From Solanum dulcamara (taxonomy: Eukaryota > Streptophyta > Magnoliopsida > Solanales > Solanaceae): a stretch of DNA of 64,000 bases. Each line of letters opens with the position of its first letter. Positions within the stretch are counted from its first letter, which is position 1. Positions 48,781 through 60,879 of this stretch are shown here, piece by piece. The stretch is from NCBI RefSeq assembly GCF_947179165.1, contig NC_077248.1, positions 53,925,732 through 53,989,731 of the forward strand, given 5' to 3'. The position numbers and the translations under genes were made by a program. Under the pieces are notes generated by a model that saw only the letters and a program-made list of their open reading frames with translations, was not told the origin of the DNA and ran no database searches.

Positions 48781-50450
48781 TATTGTATATTTGTTCTATC
48801 TTCCTCTATAACATTTTTTTTTGTATTTTGATTTATATGTTTGTATCAATTGTATATTTGTGGTCGCTCTCTCCCCCTCTCCCTCTATAACCCTTTTCTT
48901 ATATTTTGCTTTGTATATTTGTAATAATTGTATATGTGCTTTCTCACCCTCTCTCTCCCCCTATAGCCTTTTCTTGTATTTTTCTTTGTGTGTTTGTATT
49001 TATTGTATATTTTCTCTCTTTCTTTTCCTCTACATTTTTTTCTTATATTTTGCTTTGTGCGTTTAAAACATTTGTATATTTTCTCTCTCTCTCCCTCCCT
49101 CCCTTCTTCCCTCACTCACTCACTCTTTATTTCAGCCTTTTTCTTGTAATTTATTTTGTGTATTTGTATCAATTGTATATTAATTTTCTCTCCGCCTCTT
49201 CCTCTATAGCTTTCTTTTACATTTTATTTTGTGTGTTTGTATCAACTGTATATTATTTTCTCTGTCTCTCACTTCTTCTCTCATATTTAGCCTTTTTTAT
49301 ATTTTATTTTGTGTGTTTGTATCAATTGTATATTTGTTCTCTTTCTCCCACTTTAGCTTCTTTTTTTTTACTTTATATGTTTGTATCAATTGTATATTTT
49401 CTCTCCCTCTCTCCTTTTAGCCTTTTTTTTGTATCAATAGTATGTATGCCTTCTTGATCTCTCTTCCTAATTCTCTATAGTCATTTTTCTTGTGTTTTAT
49501 TTTGTGTGTTTTTATGAATTGTATATTTGCGCCCTTTCTCCCTCTCTCTCTCGCTCTGCCTCTTCCCTTTATAACCTTTTTTCTTATAATTTACTTTGTG
49601 TGTTTGTATCAGTTGTATATTTATCCTCTTTCTCTTCCACTATAACTTTTTTTCTTGTATTTTGATTTGTCTGTTTGTATCTATTGTATATTTTCTTTCT
49701 CTTCTTATCTCCCTCTCCCACTATAGCCCCTTATTTATATATTTATTTGTGTGTTTGTGTTAATTGTATATTTGTTCTCTCTCTATTCCTCTATAGTATT
49801 TTTTTGTATTTTATTTTGTGTGTTTGTATCGATTGTATATTTGCTCTCCCTATCACCCTCTATAATTGTTTTCTTGTATTTTGGTTTATGTGTTTGTATT
49901 AATTATTCATTTGTTCTCTCTCTACACTTCCTCTATAACTTCTTTTTTTATTTTGCTCTGTGTTTTTTTCCAATTGTATGTTTCTTCTCCAATCTTTCTC
50001 CCTCTCTATCTCTCTCACTGCTTTTCTCATTTTTAGCCTTTTTTCTTACGTTTTGTTTTGTGTGCTTGTATCAATTTTATATTTGTTCTCTCTCTATCTC
50101 TCCCTCTATATCTTTTGTTTTGTATTTTGCTTCATGTACTTGTATCAATTGTATATTTTCTCTTCCTTTCTCCGTTTTAGCCATTTTTCTTGTATATTTT
50201 TATCAATTGTATATTGTCTCTCTCTATCTCTCCCTGGCCCTTTGTAGTCATTTTTTTTGTATTTTTCTTTGTGCGTTTGTATCAATTGTATTTTTTCTCT
50301 CTCTTCCTCACCCTCTACAACTTTTTTCTTGTATTTGGCTTTGTGTTTGTATCAATTGTATATTTGCTCTCTCTCTCCTCCTTCTCCCTCTATAGACTTT
50401 TTTTTCTCCTATTTCGCTTTGTGTTTTGTATCAGTTATTATTTTATTCCT
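48781..50450. repeat. Variable-length pyrimidine-rich minisatellite, about 22 units
   Basis: Each unit begins AATTGTATATTTG, continues with a CTCTCTCC-type run of variable length, TATAGCC, a T-run, then CTTGTATTTTG and GTGTGTTTGTATC. Unit length varies from about 45 to 105 bases (mean near 76) because the CT and T runs differ. Open frames of 60 to 214 codons across it (Leu, Phe, Ser, Tyr and Cys only) are products of the repeat, not genes. Confidence 0.9.
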
Positions 50451-50539
50451 TTTAACCTTTTTTCTTCCTTCTTTTCGATACATATTTTCGTGTTTGATAA
50501 ATGTATATTTTTCTTTTTGTTTTCTATAAAATTTTGAGT

Positions 50540-51720
50540 GGAAATTTTGAGGAGATACATATGTGTACATGTGTATCTATGACACATGCGTGACGTCTTT
50601 GAGGAAATACATATGTGTACATGTATATTTATGGCAGATGAGTGGACAACTTTGAGGACATACCTACGTGGATATGTGTATCAGTGTGTATAAGTGATAC
50701 AAGAGAGAATAAATTCAAGTAATACAAGATAGACTGAATAAAAGTGATACAAGAGCTTTGAATATAAGTGATACAAGAACGAATAAATACAAATGATACA
50801 AGAGCAAAAAATATAAATGATATAAGAACGAATGAATATAAATGATACCAGAGCAAGAGGGGTGTCAATAAATAATAAACCTAAATGCATATATGAATAC
50901 AATAAATATACTCACCTAACACCTCAAAAAATAAGGAAATAGAGAGAGAGATAAAGAAGCGCGGGGGGTGGGGGAGGGGATACCACCTAAATTCACATAT
51001 AAAAACAATATATATAGTCGTTTGACACCTCAAAAATATAAAAATACAAAAAAAGAGGGGTGAGAACGGGAGAAAGAGGATACAAGCTAAAATCACATAT
51101 TGATATAACAAATAAAGTCGCATGACACCTCAAAAAATACAAAAATACAGAGAGAGATGAAAATACAAAATAAAAAGAGGGTGGGGGAGAGATGGGGGGG
51201 GGAGGGATACAACCTAAGTACACATATGGATACAACAAATACATTTTCTTGATACCTGAAAAAATATATAAATACAAAAAAAGAAGGGTAAAAGTACAAA
51301 ATATAGAGAAGTGGCTGGGAGAGACGGGGAGAAACTAAGATAAAAAGAGAGAAAAGGGAGGAGCACGAGTGGAAAAAGAGAGAGAGAGATAGAGAGAGAG
51401 TGAGACTAAGAGAAAAAGAGAGAAAATGGAGGGGGCAAGAGAGGTTAGGGAGACAGGAGAGAGGGGCATGAAAAAAGGATACAACCTAAATGCACATATG
51501 AATATAATAAATACACTCACCTGATACCTCAAAAAAAATATAAATACAAAAAAAGAATGGTGAAAATACAAAATATATATAAAGAAAGGTGAAAATAAAA
51601 AATATAATAGGAGGAGAGAGAGGGAAGAGAAAGAGAAGATATGCAAGCAAGCGAGAGAGAGATAGAGGGGGAGAAAGAGAGAGACAAATAAGGAGACAGA
51701 GAGCGATAGGAAGAGAGTCG
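50540..51720. repeat. Purine-rich minisatellite and short tandem repeats
   Basis: 50550-50680 has three copies of an ACATATGTGTACATGTGTAT-like unit. 50690-50860 has about seven copies of a GATACAAGAGC...AATAAATA unit of about 24-28 bases. From 50877 five copies of a longer unit start with ACCTAAATGCACATATGAAT and contain GACACCTCAAAAAATA, followed by GAGAGAGGGG runs, at spacings of about 100, 100, 130 and 270. GA runs are strongest near 51370-51420 and 51610-51715. Confidence 0.85.
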
Positions 51721-51850
51721 GGAAAGTTTTTCTTCTTTTTTTAGCTTAGCATCTCAAACAGTAGCTATAATTGTAAATACCCAAATTATAACAATAAATC
51801 TCTAATTATGCCCAAATGATAATCATTTTTAAAATTTTCTCTAAAGTATA

Positions 51851-52987
51851 CTATTTGAAAGTAGCAAAAAAATATAACCGTATAAAGATCAATATGTATC
51901 CTAAAGCGCTTTTGCAATGCCAAGGAATATCAAGGATAAGGGACATAGCCCATAGCACTTAAAAGAATAAATTTATAATAGAGCAGTCACTAGGAACAAA
52001 CTATGTTTGTCTCACCTCAGCAAACTGGAACGTGACCTCAATGATGATCAATCTACATGAGCAATGAGTAGAGAGCATAAATTTCTAGTGAGATCATCAA
52101 ACCACTCCTCTGTCTTACACTTCAGAGAAAGTCCTTACCAATACAAGCAAGAAAGTGGCAGTGCATAGCAAATAATTTTTCAGTAAAAGCATAGCAAGTA
52201 TAAGAAGTTATTAATATATCACAATCCAAATTGAGATTTAGGTTGCGGTAGAGAACCAACAAGCCACTACCCATTAGGTGAACCCTTTAAACTAAAGCAT
52301 GCTCAAAACGTAGCATAAGAGAAGAGAGAATATTGTTAATGTGATCTCTAATAGATATAAGTGCAGAAGTAGAGTACAAAGATAAGTGAAAAATATTCCA
52401 TAGCAACAAACAAGAAATTTATTGTGGAGTACTAATTTTAAATGTAATTAACACGAGAAGTAGCTCGATAAAAGAACATATATTAAAAATAAAAAAATAG
52501 GAATTGATGCCGCCTCCAAGAACTAGTAGTGGCTGACCATAACTAGATATAATTGTCAAATGTCTGGAATCACTAGTTACCAGGTGGATCTCTATCTATT
52601 TGATATGCATACATAATAACTGTGAATTTTGTGTTCAAACACACACACAAGTGCACGTGGTTGTATAAGTAATACAAGATGTTATGTCCAAATATTGTAT
52701 CATAGAGACTTGTCGGATTGATTGCTTAATTTGAATTATTCTTTCAACTACTCAGAAAGAACAGATAATTTTGGAGTTTATATATTCTAATATTTAACTA
52801 GGAAAGACAACCAAAAGTATCGCAAGATAAGAAAAGTTGGGTTTAATAATGAGGTAAAGGTCTAGGGTCATGGAAATTTATCAATCCAATTTTACACTTA
52901 TTTATTTTTCTGATTTACTAGTTGCAGGTTGATATCACTTATTGAGAATCTTATTGATAACTCTAAGACTATTCAACCATCACTAAT
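51851..52987. other. Non-coding repeat-like DNA before the plus-strand LTR
   Basis: No gene. It contains a second LTR-like start at 52217 and, at about 52510-52980, sequence with GATGCCGCCTCCAAGAAC, CAAGTGCACGTGGTTGTATA and GGTTGATATCACTTATTGAG words that look repeated and non-coding; the family is not identified. An ACACACACAC run sits near 52640. Confidence 0.4.
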
Positions 52988-55194
52988 TGTAATACCCCGT
53001 AAGATGACTGAACCTAAGTCTACGAGGGGGTCTACGACCCATAAGGATCTTTACGGGCCGTAGAGGCAAGGGGTAGAAAATGCCTCAAGGCTGGAAATTT
53101 GCTAAGGCACAACTTGAGTTGACGAGTACTTTGGATGACTCGTAGAGAAAAGAACGACTTATAAAAATGAGTCATAGAGCAGGCCTCGAACCCGGTAAAC
53201 CATTTATCCTCAGACTCCACTCTATGACTCAACAGGACGAGTCGTAGAGGACTTGATGACCCATCAAAATATGTCATAGAAAAATTTCAGAAACTCCTCA
53301 AATCGTAGGTTTTTCAGACCTGCAAGACAAACCATTTTGATGACTCGTAGAAAGGACGACGAATTGTAAACACGACTCGTAGCAAAAGTACTGAGGCTTG
53401 ATTTTTAGGCCTTTATCAGGACCTGCAGAATGGGTCATAAAAATGACCCATCATCATGCCTACGACCCCGTAGACTCAATTCATAGAGTTGTCCAATTTG
53501 GATTTTAATGAGAGGTATTTTGGTACTTTCCCGACATCCTAATAATGTATGTGGACTTTTTTAAGAGCTAGATTCATTATGAATTGGATTCTAAATACTT
53601 CTAAAAGCTCTTTTATTCCCTCATTATTTTTCAAACAAATTTTAGACTTCTCTCCCAAGGTTCCTCAAGCATTGACTAGGATTTCTTCAAGATAAAGTTT
53701 CCTTTCTCAAATTCAAGTCCAATTTCAATCAAGGTATGTTTGGATTGATTCATGAGTCCCTTCCACTCATGGAGTACAAGGTTTATTTTAAAAATCTCAT
53801 GAAATCTCATTACTTATGAACTTCAATTTTGATGAATTGTGTTGGGTTGATTCAATTTTGTGTTTAATAATTATTTATGATTATTATGAGTATTTTTTTT
53901 ATGTAAATCACATGATTTTAAGTTTAATTATGAAAGTCTACGCTGAAGCTATTTTCTATAATGAATTCTATGAATTTTGATCATGAAGTCCTATGATTCA
54001 AGGTATTCTTGTGGTTTTCAATTAAATTGATTATGTACATGAATTTTCACTATAAATTAAAGTATGAATTATGATCATGAATCATGAACATGTTTCTAAA
54101 TATGATTTTCATGCAAATTATGGAAAAATATGACTTAGGGCCCTATGGGGTGACTTAAGGCCTAATGACATGAATTATGCAAGTATGATTTGTAATATGG
54201 AAAGATAATACCCGCATTTTACTTATGTTATGAAATGAGATACTATATTAATTAAAAACCTATGATCATGTCTATGATATATTAACTATGATTACTATGC
54301 TACGCATGTATTCCATGGGATTTGACTTAGCACCGAGTGGACTTGAGGTGGAGCCCTACCAAAAGTCTTAGTAGTAGCCTCATGTCCCATAACCTACGTG
54401 CCACCATAGGTTGCCTTCATGGACTAGCTAGTGGATCCACATATAGTGTATGTACATTACCCGCCTAGCGGGGTAGAGTCGACCTTGGCAAGTAAATTTT
54501 CCTCTTTCCAGTGTAGAGGCAACATCAGAATTCCATGTTATAGCTCGCATGATCTTATTATCAATTATGGTTCCTATCCCACATATGTATATGGGTATGA
54601 TGATATTTTATGATCTTTAACTATGTCATTTAAATGCTTTGATAATCATGTTACTTCCTCAAGACTTTACTTATCCTTTTATCATGTATAATATTGATCA
54701 TTGCATCTTATGATTTATGTTGCGTGTCATGCCACATACTTAGTACATTCAAATTTACTAACGCATATTGTTGCCTACATTGTCTCATAATGTAGGAGTT
54801 GAGGTTTGTTGAGGATCATATCCACCCATGTGGCTAGTGAGCTTTTTTATTTCGATAAAGTCTTGGTGAGTCCTCATCTATCGAGGACAAGTTATGAGTT
54901 TTCATTTATTACTTTTGAAAGACTTTTATTATATTTTCTTATTGAGGGTGAGCTAGGGATATGTCTTAGCCCCCGTTCATGTTCATGAGTAGAGGCATCT
55001 AGTTAGAAAAACATTTTGAGTCTATGTTGTCATGTGACTTTCTTTGTTTACTATTCATGGTTTAGACTCTCTTGTGATGTGTTCTGCTTTTACTTTACCA
55101 TTTGTATGCTGATGATATAAACAAAAGGCTTGGTTGGAGCCCTTCGTGTTTTCGATCTCCATGTTACCACTAGGCCCTAGGTCGGATCGTGACA
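52988..55194 (+). repeat. 5' LTR of a plus-strand gypsy element (element 5)
   Basis: 2207 bp, starting TGTAATACCCCG and ending GGATCGTGACA, followed by a primer site and gag on the same strand. The first 500 bases are dense in TACGACCC, GACTCGTAG and CTATGACTC words in both orientations. The 3' LTR must lie beyond the window, since gag is interrupted at 56456 by another element. Confidence 0.85.
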
Positions 55195-55198
55195 AACT

Positions 55199-55210
55199 TG
55201 ATATCATAGC
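55199..55210 (+). promoter_or_regulatory. Primer-binding site of element 5
   Basis: TGATATCATAGC differs at two positions from TGGTATCAGAGC and lies four bases after the LTR, consistent with the initiator-Met tRNA primer. Confidence 0.8.
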
Positions 55211-55412
55211 ACAAGGTTTAAGAGGTCCTAGGATATCCAACATGCTGCGTCAAGTAGAGTCTTATTCATGGTTGTGAAGCGCGTCACTTCTATGAATAAG
55301 AGGTTATAAGAGGTTTTAGGAATTCTCACTTCTTTCATGATCTATGTCGTGCGGTAGGGTGTATTCTAAGACTTTCTTTCCCTAACGATTGTTCTTTGCG
55401 ATTTTCAAAAAA

Positions 55413-56455
55413 ATGTCTCCAACAAAACCACCATTTCCAAGGGAAAACAATGTTAATGAGGCCTAAGATCCCTCGGCTCCTCAAGACAATGGTCCCCTAC
55501 CAGAAAAAGTGACAAATATAGAATTTCGAACCGCCATTACTATGCTAGCCCAAGTGGTGACCAATCAAGGGGTTGTAGCTCCTCCAAATGTTCCTACTCC
55601 ATCCTTAAAAGTGAGGGACTTTGCACGAGTGAACCCTTACGATTTTCGTGGCTCAAAGGTTGATGAGGATCCTCAATAATTCATAGATGAGGTCTATAAG
55701 ATAGTGAGCATTATAGGGGTGACGTCCGAAAAGAAGACGGAGTTAGAAACCTATGAACTCAAGGGTGTTGCACAAGTATGGTATACCTAATGGAATGTGG
55801 AAAGGGTAGATGAAGGTACTATTGAATGGAAAGCCTTCAAACTCGCTTTTCTTGATCACTTTTTTCCTTTTAAACTATGGGAAGCTAAGGTGTTGGAGTT
55901 CATCAATCTTCAACAAGGAAATATGGGGGTAAGGGACTATGACCTCAAGTTTACTAATCTCTCTAAGTATGCTCCTTCATTGGTCGTTGATCTGTGTACC
56001 CGAATGTGTAAATTCATATCGGGGGTATCCGAATTGGTTGCTAAGGGATGTTGTGCCGCTATGCTTGTTAAGGAGATGGACATATCTTGGCTCATGGCTT
56101 TTTTCGAACAAATAGGGAGAAAAGGTTAAGGAGATGAGGATGAGGGATGATTATAAGAGGGCTCGTTATGAAGGTGGGTTCTCCAATGCTAAGACTGAAG
56201 GTAGTAGTAGTGACCTCTCTCAACAAGGCCAAGGTTCGGGGAAGAAATTTTCTAAGGATAGGGTGCCATACCCTAAAGCTCAAGGAGGAGGAGGTATGAA
56301 GGCTAGTAGCCCTTCTTTTTCTAAGTGTGCAAAGTGTGGAACAAATCATGGAGGGAAATGCTTGATGGGAATGGGTGCTTGTTATGGGTGTGGAAAGGTG
56401 GGCCATAAGCAATCCAAGTGCCCTTATATCATCAAAAAAGGTGGAGAAGGCCATC
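55413..56455 (+). pseudogene. Gag pseudogene of element 5
   Basis: The start is the ATG at 55413 (MSPTKPPFPRENN). The frame passes three TAA stops (near 55465, 55676 and 55788) while preserving the gag path: [71 protein letters not shown] and LSKYAPSLV. After a stop and frameshift near 56130 it continues with KCAKCGTNHGGKCLMGMGAC and CYGCGKVGHKQSKC (an intact CCHC at about 56380-56422). It is cut at 56455 by the next LTR. It is the same gag family as 41493-42580. Likely a family of double-knuckle gypsy gags (inference). Confidence 0.87.
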
Positions 56456-58938
56456 TATCACGACCCAAACCTAGGGCCTAGACGTGACATGACGAATGAG
56501 ACACCCAGAGGTACCTCACCCAAGCCTCTTAGCATTCATTAAGCATTTCATTGGTAATGATAAAAAAAATCAAGCGGAAAATAAAAGGGATGTAGGGACT
56601 AAGGAGTTTCACATTTAATAAGAGTCAAAGACAACATAACATCTTTTTCTATGTCCAACCATACCTTCTACATTAAAGACTTGGCGGGGGCTAAGACATG
56701 TCCCTAGCTCACCCTCAAAATAAGTATCAAGAAATTCCTTAATAAAAGTCTTAATGTTCTACATAACGTAATCTTAGAATAAAAAAGATATTGTTCCCAA
56801 AACATGGGAACTAACCAAAAGCAATCTTCAAACTAATTTGAGCTAGTCACGTGGAGGAGGTCGAGGAGCGACATCGGTTCCTACATGGTGATATCATATA
56901 GGCAAAAGTATGCGTTATTACTTTGAATGTACTAAGTATGTGAGTATGCAATGAAATGAATAACATAAGGGACACATGAGTAAGCAATATGCATAAGTGA
57001 ATGCAAGAATTATATATCATCATATGAAACCCTAAAATATTGATTTTGTGGGAAAGTGACCATAACTGACATTTAAGACCATGCGAGCTATTAAATGGAA
57101 TCCAACATAAGCCCCTATGTTGGCACGGAGAGACTACTTGCGGCGTAGAACTCCGTCAACTTCAACATTCTTTAACTTTAACTTTATTGGCTAATTGTGG
57201 ATCCACTAGCCTAAATAGCCTACAAGGGCTACTATGGTGGCACATAGTTAATGCAACATGAGACTTTACTTAAGAACCCCTTAGGTTGAGTCCCCATCTA
57301 CATGCTACATTCGGTGCTAGGTCAAATCCCATGGAATAACATTTATATATCATAATAACATAAGCATTGTATAACTTTAGACATCAAATCATCATCGGTG
57401 GAATATTTCATTAAAACCTTTGGTTTATAATATCGTCATTACTACCATGCCCTATTTACCATTCTACTAATGAACCTTAATTTATAAGAAAATTAGGTCT
57501 ACAATCAGTGATGGCATTCCAGGTACCATGCTAATCGGACCTTCTATTTTGGAAAAATGTTCAAAAGCATTGACGGCCTATAGGGAGGTCAAACATGTCA
57601 TATCATAACGTTAAACATTTCATTTGATTCAATGTGAGAATTGTCCATCACATTGAAACCTTACTTTGGCTAAGAAGCCCTTTCATTAATCAATTATTTC
57701 ATAAAGACTCCCCTTCATAAGAATTTACTTCATAACATTTATTGGAGTCAAACTTCATTTCAACTTTACTTTATCATAGGAAACTAGGTGGGTTCATTTC
57801 AAAAAGACTTTCAAATACATTTAAAGGATACTTGTATGCATGAGAGTGATATGAATACATCCAACCAAACATCTTAAAATCAACCCACCATATGCACTTT
57901 AAAACTACCTTTCAAACCTTCATATAAGAACATTGATAATCCATCCATTTCATGTAAATAAGAATCAACATAAGTCAATATAAGTAAATAAACTTTAAAT
58001 ATTCAAGAATCTATGTATTTGGAATCATAGTATGAAAATCCCTAAAAACTCATCACTTGAAATTAAGAGTCAATATACATATAAATCAATATGAGTAAAT
58101 AAACTTAAAATATATCATAATCTATGCATTTAGAACCATCATGTGAAATCCCATAAGATTTCATCATTTAAAATTGATGGCTCCATGGGTAGAAGAACCT
58201 ATGAATGAAAACCCACATACCTTAGATTGAAGCTTTTAAGAAAGTTTGATCTTGGTCTTCTATGAGGAGCCTTGAATCCTTTGAGTTTGAGAGAAAAATT
58301 GGAGGGGATGATTTGAGAGAGAGGATGATAAAGTTTAGGGTTCTTTGGAGGTGAAAGACTACAAAATTTGACCCCAAAACATCCAAGTTCGTATATATAG
58401 ATATTAGGTAATTTTACCAAAATGTCCCTACAAAATATGAAAAACTGGACAAGTCCGCGACAGGTCCGCGATGCGGACGTGTCGCGCACCTTTCCGGTAG
58501 ACAAAAAAATGTAATCTGGAAAAATTGTCAACGTTCGCTGCAGGTCCGCGATGTAGACTTGTTTCGGACCTCTCTGTTCAACCAAGCATAACTTTTGACT
58601 CCGAACTCGAAAAAAATATAATCTTGATGGAGTTGGAAAAAAGATTCAAATACCTTTAATTTGATAGGTTTTGGTCCACCAATTTATTATATTCTAGGAT
58701 ATATAGTCATTTGAAGTTGACCCTTATACCAACTCATTCGGAAACTTAGCCGATAAAAATTCTTTGGAATCGTCTTGATGTTAGAGATCCCTTATGACCC
58801 TAAAACACATCTAATACTCTTAAAAATACTTAGGAATTGATCCTAACTCATATATAGAACTAAAATTCAATGAGTTCGACCCTATACGCCTAAAAAGAAT
58901 GGTTTGAATCTTGACATAGAAACTTTCAAGATGTTACA
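56456..58938 (-). repeat. 3' LTR of element 6
   Basis: 2483 bp, starting TATCACGACCC (TG mutated to TA) and ending AAGATGTTACA, next to a minus-strand polypurine tract (ATATCTCTCCC). It contains CpG-rich near-palindromes at 58440-58580. It is collinear with the 61743 LTR and related to the solo LTR at 27100. Open frames such as 58199-58585 recur in the partner LTR (63452-63707) simply because the LTRs are copies. Confidence 0.88.
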
Positions 58939-59239
58939 ATATCTCTCCCTTGGGAACATTCGTCCTCGAATGAGAATCGCTAACATAAAAAAGATATGGC
59001 ACGAGGACTAGCAACCCAACATATATACTATGATACTTGAAATGCATCAAACATGAAATCTCTATACTTTAGCATGAATCATAACTTTAAAATTCAACTT
59101 CATGAATATGCATGCACATGAGGACTTAGGAAAACTGAAACATAGGAGCCTTAGACACTTGAGCATGGATAACTTAGTGCCTTAGGCCTGAGTAGAGTGA
59201 AAAATATGAGGGTAACATTTCATTATATCCATTTCCACT
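58939..59239 (-). other. Polypurine tract and 3' untranslated region of element 6
   Basis: GGGAGAGATAT (minus strand) borders the LTR. The rest, up to the integrase end, holds nothing recognised. Confidence 0.6.
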
Positions 59240-60540
59240 TCTCATGTAGCACTTTCAACTTGTTGATTTGTCTAAATGACTTTGACGGATGGAACTTCCC
59301 TGTTCCTCAATCTCTTGACATGCCGGTCTAGGATTTTTCATCGAAACTTCTTTATAGGTTAAATTGTCATAAACATTCACTATCTCCAAAGGCACAATGG
59401 AACTTGGATTTCCCAAATATTTTCTAAATATAGACACATGGACTACCAAATGAACCGGTGCAAACTTCAATGACAAATCAAATTCATAGGCCACCTTACC
59501 AAAAAGCCTGAGGATCCTATACCTCTATAGGAAAATCTATCCCAGGAGTATTACCCCTTACTACCATATTCCACAAACCTTGAGACCTAATAACGAAACA
59601 CCCAATACATCATATTCACCCACATGCCATCAATACCGCATTCAAGTCTAGTTCTATAACCATTCTAATACACTCATTTGAAACCCTTAACGAGAGGTCA
59701 TCAATAGCCTACTACCATCACCCGTATACCTACAACCATGTATTCAAGCTTACCATTTTAACCACTTTATGACTCCTTTGAAGTCATAATCATTTAAGAA
59801 TTTTCATCCCTACCTTAATATCTCTACATCCACATTTTCATTAACTCCTACCAAGAGGACACCAATATACTCTTACCTATCTATTGTACACAACAAGGTC
59901 CCGTCTATCTCATACTCTACGTCCATAGAATTAATTGGAATAAGTGTACTTCAATCATCACAATACGGAACACCTACTCCTTATCTATCTATCATGACTT
60001 ATCTAATATCATTAACCTCAGAACACATAACTGACCTTGATAACTAGGTACTTTATCTCCCCCTTGGAAAAAGACTTCTACTTTCTTATTTTCCACTAAT
60101 TCCTTCAACTTTGCTAATGACGGATCAAGGTATTGTTTGACTTAACATCTACTACCAAAGATGATTCAGACCCAATTTGCACCACCATAATCAGAACTAC
60201 TCAACCTCACCCCCAATCTAGCCAACCGATGAACATCCCTTACAACTCCATCTTCCTTTCACCAACATGAGCCACGCTCTCCATAAATACCCTACTAAGT
60301 GCACCGGCCACACATTGGCCTTACTCGGATGAGAATGCACACTCATGTCATAAAAATCATTAGCCACAAGAGTCGACTCAAGAGAAGGACTTTCGGAGTT
60401 GACATCTCTAACCCTCACAATATGATATATGCAATCCTTAGAAATCAATTTTCGGGCCTTAAGAAAGGAAATGAACATGCCCTTTACTACCAAATCATGG
60501 CTCTTGCCTTCAAGAATAACATCAAAATCTACCATGTCAA
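59240..60540 (-). pseudogene. Pol remnant of element 6 with RT deleted
   Basis: Minus strand: 60390-60535 carries a protease-to-RT linker (VDFDVIL, then GMFISFLKARKLISKDCIYH and RVRDVNSESPSLES). It then jumps within a few residues to HPSKANV, the motif that follows RNase H, so RT and RNase H have been removed near 60320-60350. About 60060-60240 is a decayed stretch where the integrase N-terminus would be; 59520-60060 shows no clear similarity. At 59255-59494 the integrase C-terminus returns (FHVS-like VVHVSIFRKYLGNPSSIV, NVYDNLTYKEVS), then a frameshift into a decayed tail. Confidence 0.75.
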
Positions 60541-60879
60541 GCTCAATGAGATCACAGGAACAACTTTATGCAAGATAAACATAAGACAACCCTTATAGAT
60601 TTTGTTTTCTAGCAACAATCGATTCACCAATGGGGGTAGACACCAACTAGTGTTCCAATAATATCTTGGGATATAAATCAAACCTATTAGCAAGAAATGA
60701 AGCAAAAACCACAAATTGGCATCAGGTCTAACAATGAATACACTTCAAAATCAAAAACCTTCAACTAACTAGTCCCAACATTGGTAGAATCCTCTAACTC
60801 CTGATGAATTTGAAAGGCATACGATCTTTTTTGGCGCTGACCACCATCTAATATAGTAGCACTTTGATCCGGATGACCT

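Larger units (their letters stand above)
48679..51850. mobile_element. Candidate MULE-like TIR element filled with minisatellites
   Basis: TAAAGTATA occurs at 48679-48687 and again at 51842-51850, a perfect 9-bp duplication. Immediately inside, GGAAAAATTCTAATATAG on the left and, inverted, GAGAAAATTTTAAAAATG on the right match at 12 of 18 positions. The 3154-bp interior (48688-51841) has a TA microsatellite near 48713-48731, then a pyrimidine-rich minisatellite (48781-50450), a transition block and a purine-rich minisatellite (50870-51710). No transposase frame exists. The flanks are AT-rich, so chance is possible, but position and length fit a Mutator-like insertion. Confidence 0.6.

Noticed and set aside
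48906..50395. Long overlapping ORFs (183, 214 and 115 codons) resembling multi-pass membrane proteins
   Set aside because: They are translations of the CT/T-rich minisatellite, made of few amino acids, and exist in several frames at once.
50629..51646. Minus-strand hydrophobic ORFs of 68-103 codons
   Set aside because: These are the same artefact: reverse-complement translation of the purine-rich tandem repeats.
56092..56454. A 120-codon minus-strand ORF opposite gag
   Set aside because: It is the shadow of the zinc-knuckle part of gag on the other strand.
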